Assembly (NCBI GenBank): GCA_964486455.1 | Contig: CAZAMP010000014.1 | Coordinates: forward strand, 1 to 64,000 | DNA: 64,000 nt | Reading direction: 5' to 3' | Origin: CAZAMP01 sp964486455 | GTDB lineage: Bacteria > Eisenbacteria > RBG-16-71-46 > CAZAMP01 | In this document: in pieces, positions 42,888 to 52,428 of the stretch | Position numbering within the stretch: position 1 is the first letter of the stretch | Layout: every line of letters begins with the position of its first letter | The notes under the pieces: generated by a model | Told to the model about the DNA's origin: nothing | The model's database searches: none | Seen by the model: the letters and a program-made list of their open reading frames with translations, nothing else | Translations under genes and position numbers: made by a program

Positions 42888-45554
42888 GTGTCGGAAGGAC
42901 TCCTGTCCGGTGTCCGCAAGACGATCTTGCCCAACGGGCTCACGCTCTTGGTCCGCGAGGATCACGCGACACCCGTCGTGTGTCTGAACGCCTGGGTGAA
43001 CGTCGGCTCGAACCGCGAAACGGACGACACCTGGGGCTGGTCACACGGTATCGAGCACATGCTCTTCAAGGGGACGCCGACACGGAGAGCGTGGGACATT
43101 TCCCGCGAGATCCGTTCCCTCGGTGGAGTGCTGAACGCCGCGACCGGTTATGAAACGACGAACTATCACATCACGCTCCCCGCGGTCGGCTTCGACCAGG
43201 CGCTCGACATCCATGCCGACGTTCTGAGAAACGCGGCGTTCGACCCGGAAGAGCTGGAGCGCGAGCGGAACGTCCTTCTCGAAGAGCTTCGGATGTACCG
43301 CGATGTCCCGGACGGGTTCGGCTTCACCTGGGACGAGTTCATGAAGGTGGCCTTCGAGCGTCACCGTTTCGGGAAGAGCGTCGTGGGCACAGAGGCGACG
43401 CTCGCCGAGACCCCACGCGAGACGATCCTCGGCTACTTCCAGCGGGGATACGTGCCGGAGAATATGATCTACGTCGTGGCCGGTGCCGTCGACGCCGATC
43501 GCGTCGCCGATCGCGTCGCCGCCACGTTGGGCGAGATGCCGTCACGCCCCGTCGACCTCGCGCGGTCCGATGCCGAGCCTTCGCAGGAGCGTTTCCGTCA
43601 CGTGGCGCTCACGGGCGATGTCGAGAAGGCGTACTTCAAGATCGGTTTCCACACGCCGCACGAGCTTCATCCGGACACGCCGGCGCTGCACGTGCTCACG
43701 CATCTACTCGGCGTCGGTCGTTCGTCGCGGCTCCACCAGATCGTGCTCGAAGAGAAGGGATATGTCTCTTCAATCGGCATCATGGAAGAGAGCGGACGCG
43801 ACCCGGGGATCGTCGTCGTTGACGGTGTGACCGAGCCCGGCGATCTCGATGCCGCGCTGGCCGCGACCTACGATGAGGTCATGCGCTATCGAGTCGAGCC
43901 CGTCGCCGATCGCGACCTCCAAAAGGCAGTCAACAACGTGCGCACCGAGTTCGTGCAATCGCTCGAGACGGTTCGCGGTCAGGCGGGCGTGCTGGGCGCG
44001 TTCGAGGCGCTTCGCGACTATCAGGACGCGGAGCAGTATCCGGATCTCATTGCCTCCGTCACACCCGAGGATGTGTCGCGCGCCGCCGAGAAGTACCTGA
44101 GCTTCGAGGGGAGCACGGTGCTGACGCTTCTCCCAGGGGAGAAGAGCGAGCCCGATCGAAGCGGTGAGGCCGCGATGCGCGAGAAGCTCATTGCGCTCCG
44201 CCCTGCGCTCGGCGGGCGGCACGCCACGCCGATAACCACACCCGCGGAGGCGAACGGCGCCCGTGTCCTCAACAACATGCCGAAGGTCCAGGCCAACTCG
44301 CATTCGCCCGCGCTCGGAGAGGTCGCTGTGCGCGATCTCCCGAACGGCTCGCGACTACTTGTTCGCCCCAAGCCGAAGCTCCCTCTCGTGGCCCTTGCCG
44401 CCTACGGGCGTGCCGGAGTGCGCTTCGAGCCCGCGGACAAGCGCGGCGTCGGGACGCTCACGAGCCGTAGCCTCATCAAAGGGACGCGATCGAAGTCGTA
44501 CAGCGAGGTCGCGGACGCGATCGATCACCTCGGCCTCACACTCGCCCCGTTCTCTGACCGCGACACCTGCGGCTTCTACCTGGAGACGATGCTCGATCAC
44601 CTGGACGAGGCACTCGATCTCTTCGCCGAGATCTTGATCCACCCCTCGTTTCCCGAGGAGGCGGTCGAGCGCGAGCGGCAGCTCCAGATGGCGCAGATCG
44701 TCCAGGAGCAGGACGACACGCTGAGCCACACGATGGACGTGCTCATGCAGCGCGTCTTCGGTGATCATCCCTACGGACGAAGCCCGCTCGGGACGGTCGA
44801 GACGGTGAGCGCGATCACGAGGGATGACCTCGTCAGGTGGCACCGACGCTTCTTCGTCCCCGAGAATTTGATGCTCGCGGCCGTGGGTGACGTCGACGCC
44901 GACCGTATCACCGCGGATCTCTCGCGCCGGCTGGCGCCGCTCGCGTCCGGATCGAAGCCCTCGCTCGGTGAGATGACGCCGCCTCCGATTCCCGGCGTCG
45001 TCCGCGAGAAGATCGTGCGCGAGAAGGAGCAGAGTGTGATCGCCTTCGGGATGCGGGCGCCGCACTTTCTCTCCGACGACCGGCTTCCGCTGGAAGTCCT
45101 GAACCGCGTACTCGCCGGAATGGGTGGCCGTCTCTGGGACGAGCTACGCGAGACACGTCATCTCTGCTACATGGTCGGGAGCTTTTACTCGGCGCTCGAC
45201 GGCGGTGGTATCTTCGGTACGTACATCGGGACGAGCCCCGACCTCGTCGACGACGCCATCGCGGGGCTCGAGGGCGAGCTCGCACGCGTGGCCGAAACGC
45301 CGCCCACGGAAGAGGAGTTCGAGCGCGCCATCAACAGTCTTTGCGGCGCGCACCTCATCGCGCTCCAAACGAACGGCGGGCAGGCCGCCGCGTTCGCTCG
45401 GTGCGAAGCGCTCGGGATCGGTTACGAGCGGGTCTTGAACTTCCCCGAGCGCGTGCGGAAGATCACACTGGACGACGTCCAGCGCGTCGCCCGCGATATC
45501 GTGGATCTCGACCACCGGGCGGTCATCGTGCTGACCCCCAACGCAGGTGAGTAG
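42888..45554 (+). CDS. M16 (insulinase-family) zinc peptidase, double length
   Basis: This 888-residue protein contains two consecutive M16 halves of about 430 residues. The first has the inverted zinc motif HGIEHMLFKGTPTR (HxxEH, about 50) and the third ligand region ERERNVLLEELRMYRD. The second half retains the fold (GVGTLTSRSLIKGTRSKSYS, AIDHLGL, ERERQLQMAQIVQEQDD) but lacks HxxEH, as expected for the inactive half that closes the peptide chamber. The start is GTG 42888. It degrades peptides, probably in the cytoplasm or periplasm; no clear signal peptide is seen. It is followed by a second, single-length M16 gene with overlapping ends. Confidence 0.88.
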   Translation: MSEGLLSGVRKTILPNGLTLLVREDHATPVVCLNAWVNVGSNRETDDTWGWSHGIEHMLFKGTPTRRAWDISREIRSLGGVLNAATGYETTNYHITLPAVGFDQALDIHADVLRNAAFDPEELERERNVLLEELRMYRDVPDGFGFTWDEFMKVAFERHRFGKSVVGTEATLAETPRETILGYFQRGYVPENMIYVVAGAVDADRVADRVAATLGEMPSRPVDLARSDAEPSQERFRHVALTGDVEKAYFKIGFHTPHELHPDTPALHVLTHLLGVGRSSRLHQIVLEEKGYVSSIGIMEESGRDPGIVVVDGVTEPGDLDAALAATYDEVMRYRVEPVADRDLQKAVNNVRTEFVQSLETVRGQAGVLGAFEALRDYQDAEQYPDLIASVTPEDVSRAAEKYLSFEGSTVLTLLPGEKSEPDRSGEAAMREKLIALRPALGGRHATPITTPAEANGARVLNNMPKVQANSHSPALGEVAVRDLPNGSRLLVRPKPKLPLVALAAYGRAGVRFEPADKRGVGTLTSRSLIKGTRSKSYSEVADAIDHLGLTLAPFSDRDTCGFYLETMLDHLDEALDLFAEILIHPSFPEEAVERERQLQMAQIVQEQDDTLSHTMDVLMQRVFGDHPYGRSPLGTVETVSAITRDDLVRWHRRFFVPENLMLAAVGDVDADRITADLSRRLAPLASGSKPSLGEMTPPPIPGVVREKIVREKEQSVIAFGMRAPHFLSDDRLPLEVLNRVLAGMGGRLWDELRETRHLCYMVGSFYSALDGGGIFGTYIGTSPDLVDDAIAGLEGELARVAETPPTEEEFERAINSLCGAHLIALQTNGGQAAAFARCEALGIGYERVLNFPERVRKITLDDVQRVARDIVDLDHRAVIVLTPNAGE

Positions 45555-46875
45555 TGTCATGATCCAAACCGAACGCCGCGTGCTCGACAATGGACTCCGC
45601 GTCATCTGCGTTCAGCGGCCTTACGTTCACACGGCGGCCTTCGGCGCGTTCATTCGCGTCGGAACGCGCTACGAAGAGCCGCGTGAGCAGGGGCTGGCGC
45701 ATTTTCTCGAGCATCTTCTCTTCCGCGGTTCCGAGCGCCTGAAGGACTCCGTCGATCTTTCGCGGGAGGCGGAACGGCTCGGCGGGATCATGGACGCCTG
45801 GGTGCATCAGGAATACACCGGCTACATGATCGATCTCCACCGCGATCACTGGCGAAAGGGGCTCGAGCTTCTGGGCGAGGTGCTCCTTCACCCTAGCTTC
45901 ACCGATGAGCAGGTATCGGTCGAGAAGGCGATCCTGCTGGAAGAGATGGCCCAGTGGACCGACTCGCAGGGCGAGACGGTGAACCTCCACGAGCTGGTCT
46001 ACAGCCTCATGTGGGGTGACGGCATCTCGCAGGCGGATGTCGCCATCCTTCACCGAAATCTCCTCGCGTTCGATCGGAACGACGTTCTCGACTTCTATCA
46101 TCGCTACTACACGGCCGGGAACATGGCGATCGTGATGGCGGGGGACTTCGATCGCGACGAGGCCTTCGATGCCGCAAACGAGATGTTCGGAAAGCTCTCG
46201 GGCGAGCGGAAAGGGACGTTTCGGCCCGCGACGCCGTTTCGGGAGCAGGCCGCATCCCTCGTGCGCTATCTGGAAGCGACCCAGGCTGATCTGAGCTTGG
46301 CGCTTCGCGCCTGCTCGCATCGGCACGCAGACTATCCCGCCACGGTCGTTCTGGCAGAGGTGCTGGGTGGGGGAACGGCGAGCCGACTCTTCACGAACAT
46401 CCGGGAAGATCAGGGACTCGTCTATGACATCCGCGCCGACGTTGCGACGTTTCATGACGTAGGGGCCGTTACGACGACCACCACGTGTACGCCGCAGAAT
46501 CTCCATCGCACGCTGGTCTCGATCTTTGATGTCCTGGACGAGCTTCGTAAGTCCGGGATCACCGAGGAAGAGCTCGACCGCGCCCGCGGCGTCGTTCGGG
46601 CATCCGCCGATTACCTTCTCGACAGTCCGTATGAGCTCACGGAATGGTTCGGTCGCGTGGAGATCCTGGACGATCCCGATAAGCTCCTCGATCCGCGCGA
46701 AGAGGCGAAGCGCTTCACGACCGTGCAAATGGATGACGTGGCGCGTGTGATCGCCGACATCCTTCGGCCCACGAACCGCTACCTCGCGGTCATCGGGCCG
46801 GTCGCGTGGCGCGACAAGCGCCGGCTGGAGACGTCGTTTCGGGGGAGGACGCGTCCGCCGGAGGGGACCGCATAG
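45547..46875 (+). CDS. M16 (insulinase-family) zinc peptidase, single length
   Basis: The frame starts at GTG 45547, overlapping the previous stop; ATG 45559 (MIQTERRVLDNGLRV) is an equally good start. At 438-442 residues this is a standard M16B peptidase. AHFLEHLLFRGSERLKDS holds the HxxEH zinc motif and SVEKAILLEEMAQWTD the third ligand. The C-terminal half is the inactive-like partner (GGTASRLFTNIREDQGLVYD). Neighbouring M16 genes in bacteria often form heterodimers; here the first gene has its own inactive half, so each may be self-sufficient. Confidence 0.88.
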   Translation: MSSVMIQTERRVLDNGLRVICVQRPYVHTAAFGAFIRVGTRYEEPREQGLAHFLEHLLFRGSERLKDSVDLSREAERLGGIMDAWVHQEYTGYMIDLHRDHWRKGLELLGEVLLHPSFTDEQVSVEKAILLEEMAQWTDSQGETVNLHELVYSLMWGDGISQADVAILHRNLLAFDRNDVLDFYHRYYTAGNMAIVMAGDFDRDEAFDAANEMFGKLSGERKGTFRPATPFREQAASLVRYLEATQADLSLALRACSHRHADYPATVVLAEVLGGGTASRLFTNIREDQGLVYDIRADVATFHDVGAVTTTTTCTPQNLHRTLVSIFDVLDELRKSGITEEELDRARGVVRASADYLLDSPYELTEWFGRVEILDDPDKLLDPREEAKRFTTVQMDDVARVIADILRPTNRYLAVIGPVAWRDKRRLETSFRGRTRPPEGTA

Positions 46876-46926
46876 GGCCCGCTGAACCGTTTGTAGAATA
46901 AGTACTTACGCAGTGACCGGGTCCGC

Positions 46927-46955
46927 TTGAGGGCGGCAACCGCACATGATAGTAT
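46927..46955 (+). promoter_or_regulatory. Candidate promoter for the aldolase-to-clpB gene set
   Basis: ttgagg and tagtat lie 17 bases apart, about 50 bases before the aldolase ATG. Four of six consensus bases match in each box, so the support is moderate to weak. Confidence 0.3.
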
Positions 46956-47006
46956 GCTCCGTTTTCATTCAATGACGTCCACAAACAGACTCCTCATGGA
47001 GAAGCT

Positions 47007-48410
47007 ATGAAGTACCGAGACATGGCCGCTTTCAAGACGGCAGCGGAGAAGGTGTTCACCGCCGACAAGAGCGGAAACTTGACGTTGAGCGACGCGGATG
47101 CGCTCCGGAAGCAGTTCATCGACGAGCTCGTCTTCAACGCAGCGTTCAACGGATTGGATGAGATCCGGGACGCCTCGCGTTGGCTCGTCCGAAAGGCCGC
47201 CGAAGACAGTGGCATCCGGCTGGCATCGATACAGGGCTTCTACGATGAGCGGGCGCAGGGAAAGCACCTCGACGTTTGCGTCCCCGCCGTGAATATCCGC
47301 GGGATGAGTTACGATGTCGCGCGCGCGCTCGTGGCGGCGGCGAACGCGACCAACGCGGGGGCGTTCATCTTCGAGATCGCGCGCTCCGAGATGGGCTACA
47401 CGTTCCAGCGCCCGGACGAGTACGCGGTCGTTATGCTCGCCGCGGCGATCCGCGAAGGGTTCACGGGGCCGCTCTTCGTGCAGGGCGATCACTTCCAGGT
47501 GAAGACCGCTCGCTACGCGAAGGATCCCGACGGTGAGATGAACGATCTCAATGACCTGATCCGCGAGGCGGTCGCCGCCGGCTTCTACAACATCGACGTC
47601 GACGCGTCGACGCTCGTCGATCTCTCGAAGGACACCGTTGACGAGCAGCAGGAGCTGAACTGCCGCCTCACGGCCGAGTTCACGAAGATCATCCGGGACG
47701 AGGAACCCAAGGGTGTGACGGTGTCGGTGGGCGGTGAGATCGGAGAGGTCGGGGGAAAGAACTCCACGCTCGAGGAGCTTGAAGCTTACCTGAACGGCTA
47801 CCGTGATCACCTGAAGACGCTCGACAAGTCCGCGAAGGGGATCAGCAAGATCTCTATCCAGACGGGAACGTCGCACGGCGGCGTGCCGCTTCCGGACGGT
47901 ACGGTGGCGGACGTGGCGCTCGATCTCCAGGTCCTGAGCGATCTCTCGCGCGAGTCGCGGGAGAGCTATGGGCTCGCCGGTGCGGTACAGCATGGAGCCT
48001 CTACGCTTCCGGCCGAGGCGTTCAATCAGCTGACAAAGAACGGCGCGTGCGAGGTGCATCTCGCTACGGAGTTCCAGAACGTCGTCTACGAACACCCGCG
48101 CTTCCCGCGCGATCTTCGCGAGCGGATCTACAAGTGGCTCCGCGATAACTGTGAGGCAGACCGGAAGCCCGACATGACCGACGCGCAGTTCTACTACAAG
48201 ACGCGGAAGAAGGGCTGGGGACCGTACCGGGAAGAGGTCTGGCAGATCCCGGGTCGCGAGTCGATCCGCGCGACGCTCGTTGAGAAGTTTCAGTTCCTGT
48301 TCGAGGAGCTGGGTGCCGCGAGCACGAAGGACGCGGTCGAGGCGGCGGTTGACGCGCCATCCACACTGCCCAAGATGCCGAAGGCGCTTCGGGAAGCGTT
48401 CAAGGGGTAG
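47007..48410 (+). CDS. Class II (zinc) fructose-bisphosphate aldolase-type protein, long form
   Basis: The ATG is preceded by ggagaag. The 467-residue protein has the class II aldolase TIM barrel with zinc-ligand-type motifs: LFVQGDHFQVKTARYA, VSVGGEIGEVGGKNSTLEE, ISIQTGTSHGGVPLPDG and LAGAVQHGASTLPAEAF. It is about 120-150 residues longer than typical class II enzymes. An added N-terminal helical region (1-75) and a C-terminal extension account for this, as in a little-studied long subgroup. The expected reaction is cleavage/condensation of fructose-1,6-bisphosphate or a related ketose bisphosphate. The next gene begins two bases after the stop. Confidence 0.8.
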   Translation: MKYRDMAAFKTAAEKVFTADKSGNLTLSDADALRKQFIDELVFNAAFNGLDEIRDASRWLVRKAAEDSGIRLASIQGFYDERAQGKHLDVCVPAVNIRGMSYDVARALVAAANATNAGAFIFEIARSEMGYTFQRPDEYAVVMLAAAIREGFTGPLFVQGDHFQVKTARYAKDPDGEMNDLNDLIREAVAAGFYNIDVDASTLVDLSKDTVDEQQELNCRLTAEFTKIIRDEEPKGVTVSVGGEIGEVGGKNSTLEELEAYLNGYRDHLKTLDKSAKGISKISIQTGTSHGGVPLPDGTVADVALDLQVLSDLSRESRESYGLAGAVQHGASTLPAEAFNQLTKNGACEVHLATEFQNVVYEHPRFPRDLRERIYKWLRDNCEADRKPDMTDAQFYYKTRKKGWGPYREEVWQIPGRESIRATLVEKFQFLFEELGAASTKDAVEAAVDAPSTLPKMPKALREAFKG

Positions 48411-48412
48411 GT

Positions 48413-50305
48413 GTGGGATCACCAAGGACAAGCGGTTCACCGTTGCTCTTGGCGATCTCTGCTTCACTTGTCATAGGCTTCGCCGTAGCGCTCAGCGCAT
48501 CCAGCGTATCGGCGGACGTCTCGGCTACCGGCCCACGCGTCGCGTTCAGCGGCGCCACCTGCAGTGTCTCGCTCGCCGACACATCACTTCTGGAAGACGA
48601 GTCGCGCGAGATCACCATCGTTGCCGCGGGGGAGGAACTGATCCTCACGCTGGTCGGCGGCTCCGAGACGACCGTCGAGTTCACGCCACGGAGCGGCGAC
48701 GATCTGACACTGAGTGTCGACGGCGCGACGCTCAGCGTCGACACGACCCTCTTCCCGGGCTGGCTCACGGTGCTCCCGCCTGCGCTCGCCATCATCACGG
48801 TGTTGATCACGCGGCAGGTCATTGTCTCGCTCATCGCCGGTATCTTTCTCGGTGCCCTCATTCTCGCCCGTTTCGAGCCGATCAGCGCGTTCGCCGCCAC
48901 GTTCTATGATTATGTCGTTGGTGCCACGGCCGGCGATGCGAGCCGGATCGCGCTCATCTTCATCCCCGCCATGCTGGGGGGCATGTCGGCGGTGATCTCG
49001 CGCTCGGGCGGGACGCGGGCTGTGGTCGAGCGGCTTGTCACGCGGGCCCGCGGTGTGCGCGGCGCGCAGATTGCGACCTGGCTCATGGGCCTCGTCATCT
49101 TCTTCGACGACTACGCAAATACGCTCATCGTCGGCAACACGATGCGTCCGGTCACGGACCGCTTCAAGATCTCACGCGAGAAGCTGTCGTTCGTGGTGGA
49201 TGCCACCGCGGCGCCCGTCGCGAGCATCGCGCCGATCTCTACCTGGATCGGTTTCGAGGTGGGGCTCATTCAGGCGGCGCTGGTTACGTTGGGAATCGAG
49301 CGCGACGCCTACATGATCTTCTTGCAGTCGATCCCGTACCGCTTCTACCCGATCCTGGCACTACTCCTCGTCTTTTTCGTCGTCTGGAGCGGACGCGACG
49401 TCGGCCCCATGCTGACCGCCGAGCGCCGGGCGCGGAGCGGCGGCGGACTGATACGCCCCGGCGCCTCACCGCTCATGAGCGAGTCGGACGCGGACATGAA
49501 GGACGCCGGGGGTCCGGCATTTGCCACCACCGCCCTCTTCCCGATCGCGCTGGTCATCATCCTGACATTGGGCGGCATCATTCTGACGGGCTGGGGCGAA
49601 CTCTCGGCGGGCGAGAGGAGCCTGATGAACCTCTTCGGCGCGGGCGACTCGACGAAGGCGCTCCTCTGGGCGTCCGCTGCGGGGTCGATTCTCGCCATCA
49701 CGCTCGCCGTCGGCCGCCGCTCACTCTCGCTCCGCCAGGCGATGGACGCCTGGATCGCGGGGCTTCGGGCGATGGCCATGGCGATCGTCATCCTCGTTCT
49801 CGCCTGGGCGATCGGCGAGGTCTGCCTCGACATGGGAACGGCCGACGTGCTCGTCGGCACTTTGAGCGGGCGCTTTCCCGCGCCGCTTCTCCCGGCCGCG
49901 GTGTTCCTGTTGAGCGCCCTCGTGTCGTTCTCGACCGGGACGAGCTGGGGGACGATGGCCATCCTGATGCCCATCACGGTGCCGCTGGCGTTCGCGCTCG
50001 GTGGGGGATCGGAGCACATTCTATTGGGTGCCGTCTCGAGCGTGCTCGCGGGATCGGTATTCGGCGATCACTGCTCGCCGATCTCCGACACGACCGTCCT
50101 CTCGTCGATCGCGAGTGCCGCCGACCACATCGACCACGTGCGCACACAGCTCCCGTACGCGCTCATGGCGGGGGCGGTCGGGATCGCGCTGGGCGACATC
50201 CCGAGCGCCTTCGGTTTCCCCCCATGGGCGAGCCTTGTTCTGGGTGCGATCTGCCTCTATCTTCTCTTGCGTTGGCGTGGAAAGCGTGCGGAGGAGGTCG
50301 CATGA
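48413..50305 (+). CDS. Na+/H+ antiporter, NhaC-like, with an N-terminal extracytoplasmic domain
   Basis: The 630-residue protein starts at GTG two bases after the aldolase stop. A signal-like hydrophobic segment (about 10-35) is followed by about 85 beta-rich, acidic residues with no membrane segment. The transport domain (about 120-625) has about 11 membrane segments with NhaC-like motifs: IFFDDYANTLIVGNTMRP, VVDATAAPVASIAPISTWIG, FSTGTSWGTMAILMPI and FGDHCSPISDTTVLSS. It exchanges cytosolic Na+ for H+. The extra N-terminal domain is unusual and might sense or bind something in the periplasm. The stop overlaps the next ATG (ATGA). Confidence 0.82.
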   Translation: MGSPRTSGSPLLLAISASLVIGFAVALSASSVSADVSATGPRVAFSGATCSVSLADTSLLEDESREITIVAAGEELILTLVGGSETTVEFTPRSGDDLTLSVDGATLSVDTTLFPGWLTVLPPALAIITVLITRQVIVSLIAGIFLGALILARFEPISAFAATFYDYVVGATAGDASRIALIFIPAMLGGMSAVISRSGGTRAVVERLVTRARGVRGAQIATWLMGLVIFFDDYANTLIVGNTMRPVTDRFKISREKLSFVVDATAAPVASIAPISTWIGFEVGLIQAALVTLGIERDAYMIFLQSIPYRFYPILALLLVFFVVWSGRDVGPMLTAERRARSGGGLIRPGASPLMSESDADMKDAGGPAFATTALFPIALVIILTLGGIILTGWGELSAGERSLMNLFGAGDSTKALLWASAAGSILAITLAVGRRSLSLRQAMDAWIAGLRAMAMAIVILVLAWAIGEVCLDMGTADVLVGTLSGRFPAPLLPAAVFLLSALVSFSTGTSWGTMAILMPITVPLAFALGGGSEHILLGAVSSVLAGSVFGDHCSPISDTTVLSSIASAADHIDHVRTQLPYALMAGAVGIALGDIPSAFGFPPWASLVLGAICLYLLLRWRGKRAEEVA

Positions 50306-50694
50306 TCAAGCTGGAAGTCAGTACCGGCTCGCGAGAAGAGGTCGTGGACATCACGTCCCTGATCCAAAACCGCGTGCGCGAGGACGGTCTCAAGAGCGGC
50401 ATCTGCGTCGTCTACGTGCCGCATACTACCGCCGCCGTCTGGATCAACGAGAACGCGGATCCCGATGTCCCGCGTGACATCCTCTATGCGTTTCGCGAGT
50501 TCGTGCCGACATCCGGCTTCCACCACGCCGAGGGCAACTCGCCGGCGCATGTGCGATCGGTGATGGTCGGCGAGTCGGTCACCGTTCCCGTCGAGGACGG
50601 GCGTCTGATGCTGGGTCGCTGGCAGGGCATACAGTTCGGCGAGTTCGACGGACCGCGGAACCGGCAGGTTTGGGTCCAACTCGTCGGGGACTAG
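50302..50694 (+). CDS. YjbQ/UPF0047-family protein
   Basis: ATG 50302 overlaps the NhaC-type stop and gives 130 residues, the usual family length. The conserved YVPHTTAAVWINENADPDV, HHAEGNSPAHVRSVMVG and LGRWQGIQFGEFDGPRNRQV define the YjbQ fold. In other bacteria such proteins show weak thiamine-phosphate synthase activity, and they are often called secondary thiamine-phosphate synthases; the real role is not clear. It lies inside the ion-transport gene set and is probably co-translated with it. Confidence 0.88.
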   Translation: MIKLEVSTGSREEVVDITSLIQNRVREDGLKSGICVVYVPHTTAAVWINENADPDVPRDILYAFREFVPTSGFHHAEGNSPAHVRSVMVGESVTVPVEDGRLMLGRWQGIQFGEFDGPRNRQVWVQLVGD

Positions 50695-50700
50695 CGACGG

Positions 50701-52398
50701 ATGCCTGACGAACCGCGCTCGATTCTCTTTCGCGGTGGGTTCTGGCTGCTACTGCTATCGATTGTGGCCGGCCTCGGGCGCGCCGTGTTCCACTACAACG
50801 CGCCACCGCCGCTCGGCGCGATCTTCCACGCGTGCATCTATCTTTTTCTCTTCGTCTTCATCTACCGCGCGATGCGCCTGCTCCCGAGTCGCCTGGCGAC
50901 GGAGCTGCCCTGGTTTCGCCGGCTCATCGACGTAGCGCTTGCGGTCGCCGCCGTCGCAGCCATCGTCTTCGGTCGCGGCCACCATCTCGTCCTCGTGCTG
51001 GTTCACTTCGCGCTGACGATCCGTGCCATCGCCTCGTGGAAGGATGTCCGTCGCCGGCTCCCGAGTCTCCGGTTCAGACCCGGGTTACTCATTCTGGGAA
51101 GCTTCATCGCCCTGATTGCGCTCGGGACGGCGCTACTTCTCTCGCCGCTCGCGGTGACGGGGCACGCGCCGGCGTCATTTCTGGACGCGCTCTTCACCGC
51201 CACCAGCGCGGCCTGCGTGACGGGCCTCATCGTGCAGGACACCGGGAGCTTCTGGAGCCCGGTCGGACAGATCATTCTCATATGTCTTATCGAAGCGGGT
51301 GGGCTCGGTATCATGACCCTCTGGGCGGCGGCGCTCATTCTGATCGGTCGGCGCCTCGGGATGCGGGAACGCTCGGCGATGGGCGGGGTGCTTGACGAAG
51401 AGGCTCCCCGAGAGCTCCGGAACATGATCCAGCGAATCCTCCGCTGGACGATTGCCACGGAAATCCTGGGGGCGGCGGCGTTCTTCCCAGCGTTTCTTGA
51501 TCGGATGGGCGAGGTCGGCCCAGCGGCCGCGAGCGCGGTCTTTCACTCGATCTCCGCGTTCTGCAACGCGGGGTTCTCGCTCCACGCGGACAGTTTCAGC
51601 GCCTATCACGACAGTTTCTGGGTGTGCGGTGTCGCAATGGTCCTCATCATCGTGGGTGGGCTGGGCTTCCCCGTGCTTCAGGAACTCGGCCGTGTCGTCG
51701 TGTCGGCCGTCCGCCGCCGTCGCCCGCCGACGGCGACGCTTCACCTTCGGCTGATCCTCGCGGTGTCGCTTGCGCTCACAGTCATCGCGACGATCGCGAT
51801 CTTCCATTTCGAGTACGATACGAGCCTCGCCGGCATGCCGCTCGGCGAGAAGCTCCTGGCCGCTCTCTTCCAGTCGGTCACGCTTCGGACGGCCGGCTTC
51901 AACACGGTGCCGACCGACGAGTTCGTGCCGGCGACGCTGCTGATCATGGTGGCGATGATGTTCGTCGGCGCCGCTCCCGCCTCGACGGGGGGCGGCATCA
52001 AGGTGAGCACGCTCGGTACGCTCATTCTCACGGCGCGAAGCTTCGTCCGCGAACGCGCCGAGGTGGAGGCGTTCGGCCGCCGCATCCCGCCGGTCGTGGT
52101 GCAAAAGGCGATCGCAATCACGCTGATCGGGGTGATCGTGCTCCTCGCGTTTCTCGTGTTTCTCGTCGCGGTTGAGGATGTGCCGTTCACGTCGCTCATG
52201 TTCGAGGCCGCGTCCGCGTTCGGCACCGTCGGATTGTCGACGGGGGTGACCGGTGAATTGACCCCCTCCGGACGCGTGGCTATCATCCTGCTCATGCTGT
52301 TGGGCCGCATTGGTCCACTCACGCTCGCGCTGGCGATCGGGACCCGCGCGAGACCGGTTCACTACCAGTATCCGGAAGGTCGCGTGCTGGTCGGGTAA
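50701..52398 (+). CDS. Potassium uptake channel subunit TrkH/KtrB type
   Basis: The 565-residue membrane protein has two leading segments and then four M1-P-M2 repeats of the TrkH/KtrB family. The pore-loop glycines are in TATSAACVTGLIVQD, SISAFCNAGFSLHAD, SVTLRTAGFNTVPTD and ASAFGTVGLSTGVTG. This is the K+-translocating subunit, driven by membrane potential or ions and gated by the RCK-type protein encoded next. The first 130 residues hold additional hydrophobic helices not found in all family members. It starts 6 bases after the YjbQ gene. Confidence 0.9.
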   Translation: MPDEPRSILFRGGFWLLLLSIVAGLGRAVFHYNAPPPLGAIFHACIYLFLFVFIYRAMRLLPSRLATELPWFRRLIDVALAVAAVAAIVFGRGHHLVLVLVHFALTIRAIASWKDVRRRLPSLRFRPGLLILGSFIALIALGTALLLSPLAVTGHAPASFLDALFTATSAACVTGLIVQDTGSFWSPVGQIILICLIEAGGLGIMTLWAAALILIGRRLGMRERSAMGGVLDEEAPRELRNMIQRILRWTIATEILGAAAFFPAFLDRMGEVGPAAASAVFHSISAFCNAGFSLHADSFSAYHDSFWVCGVAMVLIIVGGLGFPVLQELGRVVVSAVRRRRPPTATLHLRLILAVSLALTVIATIAIFHFEYDTSLAGMPLGEKLLAALFQSVTLRTAGFNTVPTDEFVPATLLIMVAMMFVGAAPASTGGGIKVSTLGTLILTARSFVRERAEVEAFGRRIPPVVVQKAIAITLIGVIVLLAFLVFLVAVEDVPFTSLMFEAASAFGTVGLSTGVTGELTPSGRVAIILLMLLGRIGPLTLALAIGTRARPVHYQYPEGRVLVG

Positions 52399-52428
52399 CG
52401 TTGCCGGGCCGCCCGCGTGGTGATCGTC

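Noticed and set aside
46965..48467. A 500-codon open frame on the minus strand
   Set aside because: It lies antisense to the aldolase gene, which has clear family motifs. Long antisense frames are expected in GC-rich coding DNA.
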